From NCBI GenBank assembly GCA_964428745.1, contig CAYRYZ010000006.1:1-61887 (forward strand): a stretch of DNA of 61,887 nt, in the 5' to 3' direction. The notes beneath the pieces were generated by a model. It worked only from the letters and a program-made list of their open reading frames with translations, was not told the origin of the DNA and searched no databases. Position numbers and translations under genes: made by a program. This DNA comes from GCA-002713455 sp964428745. Its GTDB lineage: Bacteria > Fidelibacterota > Marinisomatia > Marinisomatales > TCS55. This document shows, piece by piece, positions 56,227 to 61,887 of the stretch (position 1 is its first letter; each line of letters opens with the position of its first letter).

Positions 56227-58008
56227 TTGCCCATCAATTATATAAATGGTGTAAGATTACATCGCTCAGTTACAGCTGGGTTACATCGTGTTGTTTCTCG
56301 TCAAGAATATTTAAATAAAATAAATGTTTTTCCTGTTCCCGATGGTGATACCGGTACAAATATGGCCTACACTCTAACTACGATTGAAGAAGGTATTCGT
56401 GACAAGGTCTATAAAGATATTAAACGGATGAGCATGGCCATTGCTGATAGTGCATTAGATGGAGCACGAGGGAATTCTGGAGCAATCCTCGCTCAATTTT
56501 TTGTTGGTTTTGCTGATGGTATAAAAGAAAAATCTTCTCTTACAGCAAAAGAATTTGCTGAAGCTGTTATACATGCAAAAAATTATGCCTATGATGCTTT
56601 AACGCACCCTAGAGAAGGCACTATTCTTTCGGTTATGAAGGCATGGGCCGAATCACTATTAGAATCATGTAATAGCTCTAAAGATATATTATCAATGTTA
56701 TCTAAGGGTTTAGATGATGCCCAAGCAGAACTTGAAGATACTCCAAAGCATCTGGATGTTTTAGCAAAGGCTGGAGTTTTGGATGCTGGTGCACAGGGAT
56801 TTGTTGATATGCTTGAAGGAGTACACAATTATATAACATCCGGAAAAATTATTGAATCAGACTTACAAGTCATTGAAGAGGAAGATGGAAGTATTGATAT
56901 CATTGCCAATGAAAAATACCGCTATTGTACTGAATGCATTATTATTGGAGATGCCATTCATCGAAGAAAACTGCAAGAAAAGCTTATGGATTTGGGAGGC
57001 AGTATTGTCCTAGCAGGTACAAAAACTAAGGCGAAAGTTCATATACACTCTGATGTACCACGAGAGGTCTTCTCTGTTTGCTCAAAATATGGCACAGTTA
57101 CTAATGAAAAAACTGACGATATGATCAAACAACAATCGGATGCTCATAAAGAACATTTTCCCATGGCTGTTATTGTTGATTCTGGTTGTGACTTACCTGA
57201 AGAAATACTAGAGTCACTTAATATTCATGTAATTCCTGTGCGATTAAATTTTGGCGATGTACACTATGTTGATAAAGTTTCTTTAACATCACAAGAATTT
57301 TGGAAAGAAATGAAAAATAATCCTATTCATCCACAAACATCACAACCCTCTCCAGGTGATTTTCGTCGTCAATATCAATTTTTATCCAGCCACTACGATT
57401 CTGCAATATCAATTCATATCCCAAAAAAGCTCAGTGGAACCTTTCAGTCGGCTGTAACAGCATCAAAAACAGTCTCCAACTTTCCAATAGAAGTATCGGA
57501 TTCCATTAATGGCTCAGTTGGGATGGGGCTTATTGCAATGAGCGCTGCTGAAGCCGTCCAAAATGGAAAAAATTTCAATGAAGTATGTAGGATTCTCGAG
57601 AATGCGATTAATAATACAACAATTTATATTGGTTTCGACAAGCTAGATAATGTGGTAAAAGGAGGAAGAATATCGCATACTGTAAAAAAGATAGCAAATT
57701 TTTTCCGAATTAATCCCATAATTACATTTAAAGAAGAAGGAATAAAAACAATAGGAATTACTTTTGGAAACAATAACAAGGCAGATAAATTTAAAAAATT
57801 CGTTGAAGCTAAAATCCCGATAAATCATAATTTTAGAGTAGGAATTGCCCACACTCAAATGAAAGAATTTGCATCAAAATGGAGTAAAGATCTTCAAAAA
57901 AGATTTGGTGAAGATAATGTGGTTCTAACCGAAGTTGGACCTGCTCTAGGAGTTCATTCTGGACCAGGTAGTTTGATTTTTGCAATTCAAATTTTAGATG
58001 ATAACTAA
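56227..58008 (+). CDS. DhaL-DegV fusion protein (FakA-FakB-like)
   Basis: A 593-residue protein beginning at a TTG directly after the preceding stop (TAA-T-TTG). Residues 1-200 form a DhaL/FakA-type kinase domain: VPDGDTGTNM (36-46 region, Mg-ADP binding) and DGARGNSGAILAQF. A middle FakA-like region follows, and from about 305 a DegV/FakB domain: VIVDSGCDLPEEI, QTSQPSPGDF, HIPKKLSGTFQSA. In Firmicutes FakA phosphorylates FakB-bound fatty acids to acyl-phosphate. Here both partners are one chain. Its stop is two bases before the plsY start, whose product uses acyl-phosphate. Confidence 0.85.
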   Translation: MPINYINGVRLHRSVTAGLHRVVSRQEYLNKINVFPVPDGDTGTNMAYTLTTIEEGIRDKVYKDIKRMSMAIADSALDGARGNSGAILAQFFVGFADGIKEKSSLTAKEFAEAVIHAKNYAYDALTHPREGTILSVMKAWAESLLESCNSSKDILSMLSKGLDDAQAELEDTPKHLDVLAKAGVLDAGAQGFVDMLEGVHNYITSGKIIESDLQVIEEEDGSIDIIANEKYRYCTECIIIGDAIHRRKLQEKLMDLGGSIVLAGTKTKAKVHIHSDVPREVFSVCSKYGTVTNEKTDDMIKQQSDAHKEHFPMAVIVDSGCDLPEEILESLNIHVIPVRLNFGDVHYVDKVSLTSQEFWKEMKNNPIHPQTSQPSPGDFRRQYQFLSSHYDSAISIHIPKKLSGTFQSAVTASKTVSNFPIEVSDSINGSVGMGLIAMSAAEAVQNGKNFNEVCRILENAINNTTIYIGFDKLDNVVKGGRISHTVKKIANFFRINPIITFKEEGIKTIGITFGNNNKADKFKKFVEAKIPINHNFRVGIAHTQMKEFASKWSKDLQKRFGEDNVVLTEVGPALGVHSGPGSLIFAIQILDDN

Positions 58009-58010
58009 AA

Positions 58011-58673
58011 ATGGTTGAATACCTTTATCTTATTTTATTGTTTTTGAGTAGTTATATAGTAGGCTCAACCCCAACTAGTATTGTCATGGGCCGTATAACA
58101 AAAGGGATTGATATTAGAAAACATGGCAGTGGGAATGCTGGAGGAACCAATGTTTTTAGAGTACTTGGTTTTAAACCCGCTTTAGTAGTTGTAATCGTGG
58201 ATGTTTTTAAAGGTTGGCTCCCTGTCGCAATTTTAGCACCAATTTTTTTCGAAAAACAAATAATCCCTGACCTAGGAGTTGTTCAAATCTTTTGTGGATT
58301 TGCTGCGGTTTTAGGACATATATATACAATATTTGCTGGATTTAAAGGTGGAAAAGGAGTAGGTACGCTTGGGGGTATGTTAATTGCATTATTCCCAACT
58401 GCATTCCCATTTTGTCTTGCAGTTGCAATCATAACAATTATAACAACGGGTTATGTATCCTTGGCATCTATTTTAGCTGCAACATCATTACCAGTATTCC
58501 TTTTTACTCTACCTCCTTTTTTAGGTATAGAGCCTGCACCACTATCTCTCTTAGTATTTAGTTTATTAATACCATGGTTTATAATTTTTACTCACAGAAG
58601 TAATATTCAACGGATCAGAAATGGTGACGAAAATCGTTTTCTGAAAGCAATGATTTTTCGAAAAGAAAATTAA
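58011..58673 (+). CDS. plsY: Acyl-phosphate:glycerol-3-phosphate acyltransferase PlsY
   Basis: A 220-residue membrane enzyme with about seven helices. Its three conserved motifs are visible: GSGNAGGTNVFRVLG, a later Gly/His loop (GHIYTIFAGFKGGKGVGTLGG in part) and THRSNIQRI near the end. It makes lysophosphatidic acid from acyl-phosphate and glycerol 3-phosphate. It directly follows the FakA-FakB-like fusion. The stop codon is interleaved with that of the convergent gene (58670-58673). Confidence 0.92.
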   Translation: MVEYLYLILLFLSSYIVGSTPTSIVMGRITKGIDIRKHGSGNAGGTNVFRVLGFKPALVVVIVDVFKGWLPVAILAPIFFEKQIIPDLGVVQIFCGFAAVLGHIYTIFAGFKGGKGVGTLGGMLIALFPTAFPFCLAVAIITIITTGYVSLASILAATSLPVFLFTLPPFLGIEPAPLSLLVFSLLIPWFIIFTHRSNIQRIRNGDENRFLKAMIFRKEN

Positions 58674-59614
58674 ATCATATGCTGGGCAGCAATATGAAAT
58701 GCCTTATCTATTCGCTTTCCTTCATAAAATCCCCATCCATAATCAAATCTCAATATAGGTACGAATGGTGCCTGAATTTGCAATGAGAATCCCGTTCCTA
58801 AAATGGGGCGCATTTTCAAAATATCGCTGAATTCATTTTGGCCTGTTACACCCCAATCTATGAATGTAGCAGCAGTCACACCAAATTCATATAGATCCAT
58901 CATAGGGAATCGTGGAATTAATACCTTTCGTAATTCAATGGATGATTTAAGATTGTGAAAGCCAAAACGATAAGATTGGCTTGGATCATTGTAATTAGCA
59001 TTCCTAGGATACTGCCACCCTCTAACTGAGCCAGACTCACCTAATGCTGCCATAAAATTCTTATCTTTTAATCCAATACTGATTTGAGTTTTAACACCCC
59101 ATGCAAGAATCCATGGCTTAGGATTATCTATTTTACTTAATCGTCTATAAATGCTAAATGATTGGAACCAGGTATAACTACTTTCTAATTCTCCTTTAAG
59201 ATCAATTCGGCTAATAAAAGCCTGTCTAAATAAAATACCTTTTGTAGGATTNNNNNNNNNNNNNNNNNNNNNNNNNNNNNNNNNNNNNNNNNNNNNNNNN
59301 NNNNNNNNNNNNNNNNNNNNNNNNNNNNNNNNNNNNNNNNNNNNNNNNNNNGATTCAAGTGGAATGGCTTTCCATTTAACATCAGCAAAAATCCCAAGAT
59401 TAATTAATCGGTTCTTATCTTCATCTGCAAGAGAACTATCTAAAGGGACTTGAATAGAATGTTGAATCTCACGCTTAATAATGTAATCTTTCGTAAAGGT
59501 ATTACCTTTATAAATTATCTCAGAAACGATGAGATTTTGACTTAATCCCAAAATAGGAATCAAAAAAAAGATTGCCCTATAATTCATAAAAAAACGATTT
59601 ATATTAAAAATCAA
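58670..59614 (-). CDS. Omp85/BamA-like outer-membrane protein, interrupted by an assembly gap
   Basis: An exported protein with a signal peptide (ends near LSQN) and one or two POTRA-like units (VSEIIYKGNTFTKDYIIKREI then NLGIFADVKWKAIP) before the gap. After the gap, a beta-barrel region runs to the C terminus (PILRFDYGWGFYEG). The 100 Ns (59252-59351) hide an unknown length; BamA/TamA proteins are far longer than the 280 residues visible. Whether it is BamA, TamA or an Omp85-type two-partner secretion protein is open. Confidence 0.75.
   Translation of the reverse strand: MIFNINRFFMNYRAIFFLIPILGLSQNLIVSEIIYKGNTFTKDYIIKREIQHSIQVPLDSSLADEDKNRLINLGIFADVKWKAIPLEXXXXXXXXXXXXXXXXXXXXXXXXXXXXXXXXXXNPTKGILFRQAFISRIDLKGELESSYTWFQSFSIYRRLSKIDNPKPWILAWGVKTQISIGLKDKNFMAALGESGSVRGWQYPRNANYNDPSQSYRFGFHNLKSSIELRKVLIPRFPMMDLYEFGVTAATFIDWGVTGQNEFSDILKMRPILGTGFSLQIQAPFVPILRFDYGWGFYEGKRIDKAFHIAAQHMI
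59252..59351. other. Assembly gap (100 N) inside the Omp85-like gene
   Basis: Exactly 100 undetermined bases, the usual placeholder for a gap of unknown size. Both flanks read in frames of the Omp85-like protein. Confidence 0.95.
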
Positions 59615-60407
59615 TTGCTCTTAAGAGCAGTTTCTTTTGGTATTCAATACCCTCTTCAGAATACATATCATCAATGGCAACCAGTAGTTTTGCATCTAAT
59701 TCCAAACTGTTCATTTGGATCTGAACATGACTTTTATCCAATTCACGAACTTTTAGGACTGTCTTATCATTCTGATAATGATGGAATCCCTTTTTAAATT
59801 CCTTTGGTGTGCCATAAGTCATCAGAAATTTATATTTTACAACATCATTTGAAGTTAATTGAGGAAATCCAGTGGGTTTAAGCTCAATTGTTCTAACAAT
59901 CGCATTCATGATATAATGTGAAGGTTCATGATTCGTTGAGCTGTAGATATGATCAATATTCATAAAATGTAGCTCAACGTTTTCAATCGTCAGTCGTGTA
60001 ATAATCTGGAAGAAAACCTTAGAACGTTTCAATGGTAATTTATATCCTGTCGGTATATCAATAATTTCTTCCCAGTACTCAACGCTCTGTGCTGAGTCTA
60101 AAACATTAGACATTACAGTAGGTAGAGACATACCCCATTTTGCTACGGGATGACGATCTACGGTCCATCCTTCAGGAAGCGGATCAAGCTTTAATGATGA
60201 TCTTACTTTACGTGTGATTCTTGATTCCATAGTTTTTGATATAGGTTGATTTGATTTAGGTGGAGTCGATTTGACAGAATCAGGGGGAGATACTTTTTTC
60301 TTTACAACTGGTTTTAATTCAGGCTCAGGTGCCCGGCGAAAACTGCAACCGACCATGCCGATACATATAGAGATAAGGAGAATTAATTTAAGTCTACTCA
60401 TAGTCAT
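59604..60407 (-). CDS. Lipoprotein of unknown function
   Basis: About 267 residues from the ATG at 60407 (MTMSRLKL); a longer frame from 60476 would overlap the upstream cytochrome gene and bury the signal. The lipobox is GMVGCSF. A Pro/Lys-rich linker (about 25-60) precedes a globular domain that I do not recognise. The stop overlaps the Omp85-like start by 11 bases. Possibly an outer-membrane assembly partner. Confidence 0.75.
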   Translation of the reverse strand: MTMSRLKLILLISICIGMVGCSFRRAPEPELKPVVKKKVSPPDSVKSTPPKSNQPISKTMESRITRKVRSSLKLDPLPEGWTVDRHPVAKWGMSLPTVMSNVLDSAQSVEYWEEIIDIPTGYKLPLKRSKVFFQIITRLTIENVELHFMNIDHIYSSTNHEPSHYIMNAIVRTIELKPTGFPQLTSNDVVKYKFLMTYGTPKEFKKGFHHYQNDKTVLKVRELDKSHVQIQMNSLELDAKLLVAIDDMYSEEGIEYQKKLLLRAIDF

Positions 60408-60408
60408 A

Positions 60409-60747
60409 TTATTTTTTCTTAGAAGAATACTCAGGATGATTATTGCCTCGATGGCAAACCCAACATGATATTTCATGGAAGTTCAGATCATTCATGATTT
60501 TATTTGCGCTCATTGTCATAGTCATCATTTGTCGAGCTACTTTTTTATTATCCTTTTTATCAATTGAATAATCACTAGTAACATGACAAAAATTACACTT
60601 CACGCCTAAATCTTTTGAAACCACTTTCATATATTTAACTAAATCGCTTTTCTTAGTATAGGAAAGCACTTTCAAATTCTTTAATTCTTTTTTTTGGGGA
60701 AACCCGAAAGAAACGGATAGGAATAGAATGAATATTATTTTTTTCAT
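60409..60747 (-). CDS. Small exported dihaem cytochrome c (reaction-centre cytochrome-like domain)
   Basis: A 112-residue protein with a signal peptide (ends near FGFPQ) and two haem c sites, CNFCH and CWVCH, in a GVKCNFCHV-type context that resembles the photosynthetic reaction-centre cytochrome c family. It has no terminal lipid anchor. Likely a periplasmic electron carrier. Its stop nearly touches the lipoprotein start. Confidence 0.8.
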   Translation of the reverse strand: MKKIIFILFLSVSFGFPQKKELKNLKVLSYTKKSDLVKYMKVVSKDLGVKCNFCHVTSDYSIDKKDNKKVARQMMTMTMSANKIMNDLNFHEISCWVCHRGNNHPEYSSKKK

Positions 60748-60939
60748 TCAAGAGCTCCTAAAACTCAATGAGTTTTATAGTTTTATTCTCAAAGTTTTTT
60801 TGAAATCCGCTCATTTGGTAGTGAAGTGTATGTGGAATTTAATATCATAAAGGTTAAAGGTACATAATTCAGTCCAATTGTGGTATGGTGAATTACATCT
60901 TATCTATAAAAAAACAAAAAAAGAATTTTCTGGATAATA

Positions 60940-61326
60940 TTAATTATTCTTAGCTCCCTGATTAATCCATTTAGTAACTAATGCAATTTTGGTTTCACTC
61001 CATGGTTTTCCAGGTTCCGGGGGCATACGTTGTCCTGATGCTGTACCATTTAATTTTCTTATCAACAGACTAGCTTCTCCATTATTCGGCATAACAGTAG
61101 CTCCACTTTTCCCACCCTTCATAGCATTTTGATAACTGGAAAGTGATAATTCTCCATTATTTCCATGGCAATTGATGCATGATGAATCAAATAACGGCTG
61201 AATATCCATTTGATAGCTAACCACTTCTGGGATTTCTACTTCATCTCCCTCATTATTATCATCACCACAGGCTCCAAAAAAAATAAGAAATAAAGCTAGC
61301 TTTATTTTAATTTTGGGTAGATACAA
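60940..61326 (-). CDS. Lipoprotein cytochrome c (single haem), TTG start
   Basis: A 128-residue protein starting at TTG (61326-61324), which gives a signal with lipobox FFGACGDD. One haem site, CINCHG, precedes a region ending in GQRMPPEPGKPW (candidate distal Met). It resembles c-type cytochrome domains of PSD1/planctomycete type. GGAGG, the best ribosome binding site, lies five bases before the TTG and sits inside the 3' arm of the hairpin at 61325-61356. No other good start fits the lipobox. It may be a periplasmic electron carrier. Confidence 0.75.
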   Translation of the reverse strand: MYLPKIKIKLALFLIFFGACGDDNNEGDEVEIPEVVSYQMDIQPLFDSSCINCHGNNGELSLSSYQNAMKGGKSGATVMPNNGEASLLIRKLNGTASGQRMPPEPGKPWSETKIALVTKWINQGAKNN

Positions 61327-61356
61327 AAAAGCCTCCGCAGTAACGGAGGCTTTTTT
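61325..61356 (-). terminator. Terminator-like hairpin that includes the SD of the next gene
   Basis: A 13-base stem (AAAAAAGCCTCCG / CGGAGGCTTTTTT) with loop CAGTAA. On the minus strand it follows the 75-aa gene by 17 bases and ends in a T-run. The T-run also contains the first two bases of the TTG start of the cytochrome gene, and GGAGG of the 3' arm is its probable SD. Confidence 0.85.
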
Positions 61357-61373
61357 GTCGAGGATTGCAATTT

Positions 61374-61601
61374 TTATTTCCGTCCTCTGGCCATAGGTGA
61401 ACGAGCAACGTGCCCATTCTTATCTATAAAATAAAGATATCCGGATTCACGAGAAACGCCTGCATCTGCTACTTTTTCAGCATTACCGCCGCCTTTTCCA
61501 GCGCGAGCCATTTTTGAACGCCATACATTACCGTCTTTACCGAGGTAATACAAATAACCAGATTCTTTTGATACTCCTGTTGATTTTACAACTTCAGCCA
61601 T
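61374..61601 (-). CDS. 75-aa protein built of two similar 28-residue units
   Basis: A small basic protein with two repeats: residues 9-36 and 48-75. Each has GYLY, a short turn with K-D/N-G, V-x-R-S and MAR at the end; 18 of 28 positions are identical. No signal peptide, no cysteine. The AAAGGAGGTC ribosome site (61608-61617) is close to ideal, six bases before ATG, so high translation is expected. The repeats could form two beta-hairpins binding nucleic acid or protein. I do not recognise a family. Confidence 0.7.
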   Translation of the reverse strand: MAEVVKSTGVSKESGYLYYLGKDGNVWRSKMARAGKGGGNAEKVADAGVSRESGYLYFIDKNGHVARSPMARGRK

Positions 61602-61607
61602 AATAAT

Positions 61608-61617
61608 GACCTCCTTT
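61608..61617 (-). promoter_or_regulatory. Near-perfect Shine-Dalgarno of the 75-aa gene
   Basis: Reads AAAGGAGGTC on the minus strand, six bases before the ATG at 61601. It is the strongest ribosome binding site I noticed in the window. Confidence 0.85.
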
Positions 61618-61789
61618 AGTATGTTATTTATTACTAAATATCTGTTCTCGACGGTAAGTGTACGATTGCTCCTCTATAAGATGCAAGAAAATTCTCGAGG
61701 ATCTTTCGAGGAGAAAAAACAGCCTAATTTTGCCTTATTCTGTGAACTCAGAAGAACTTAATTTCAATATTCTATTTTTTAAACTAAAT

Positions 61790-61863
<74 letters not shown>

Positions 61864-61887
61864 CTTACACGGATAGCACCGGTTTAC

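Overview
The window is about 62 kb of AT-rich bacterial chromosome with densely packed genes, mostly on the minus strand. The genes present include SecA, SecDF, NusB, AspS, a full F-type ATP synthase and ParAB. Together with DUF5916-type outer-membrane proteins, a sortilin-like propeller protein, TatT, bactofilin and many c-type cytochromes, they suggest a marine Gram-negative of the FCB/Marinimicrobiota (SAR406) kind. That assignment is inference from gene style; no marker phylogeny was possible. Two 100-base N runs (53611-53710 and 59252-59351) are scaffold gaps inside genes, so the window is a metagenome or draft scaffold.

Left region, 1-14036: a respiratory block. An exported type II DMSO-reductase-family molybdoenzyme (alpha, beta, a dihaem-c/haem-b gamma, plus a coupled 87-aa protein) is encoded on the minus strand. 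About 230 bases upstream of it is an unannotated 31-residue peptide with 12 cysteines (6517-6612) and a long imperfect palindrome (6341-6484). A cupredoxin-like exported protein points the other way. It converges, across a terminator, on a five-gene cytochrome bc-type operon: HEAT-repeat anchor, Rieske, cytochrome b, subunit IV-like protein, and a coiled-coil cytochrome with eight haem c sites. The two modules could pass electrons between the molybdoenzyme, periplasmic carriers and the quinone pool.

Middle region, 14055-42048: tRNA-Leu, a cystathionine synthase/lyase-like gene, secA, nusB, ilvE, a thiolase, phoH, a lone TatT lipoprotein and a large beta-propeller protein. Then come a spore-photolyase-like radical SAM protein overlapping a nucleosidase-like gene, an alpha/beta hydrolase, a lipid kinase and aspS. 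The atp genes follow in the order, read along their own strand, atpZ, atpI-like, atpB, E, F, H, A, G, D, C, preceded by parA, parB, an M23 peptidase and bactofilin.

Right region, 42126-61887: a minus-strand peptide/amino-acid group (membrane protein, amidohydrolase, M55 D-aminopeptidase, APC permease, DUF5916 barrel), then tdh-kbl for threonine breakdown, secDF, a NatAB-like ABC exporter broken by a gap, ogt, a DUF502 protein, a DhaL-DegV (FakA-FakB-like) fusion next to plsY, an Omp85-like protein broken by a gap, a lipoprotein, two small cytochromes, a 75-aa two-repeat protein and tRNA-Arg. A terminator-like hairpin near 61340 also carries the apparent ribosome binding site of the next gene.

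The least explained items are the Cys-Asp peptide with its palindrome, the internally duplicated 75-aa protein, the hairpin that embeds a ribosome binding site, and the photolyase-like protein that seems to lack the hallmark catalytic cysteine.
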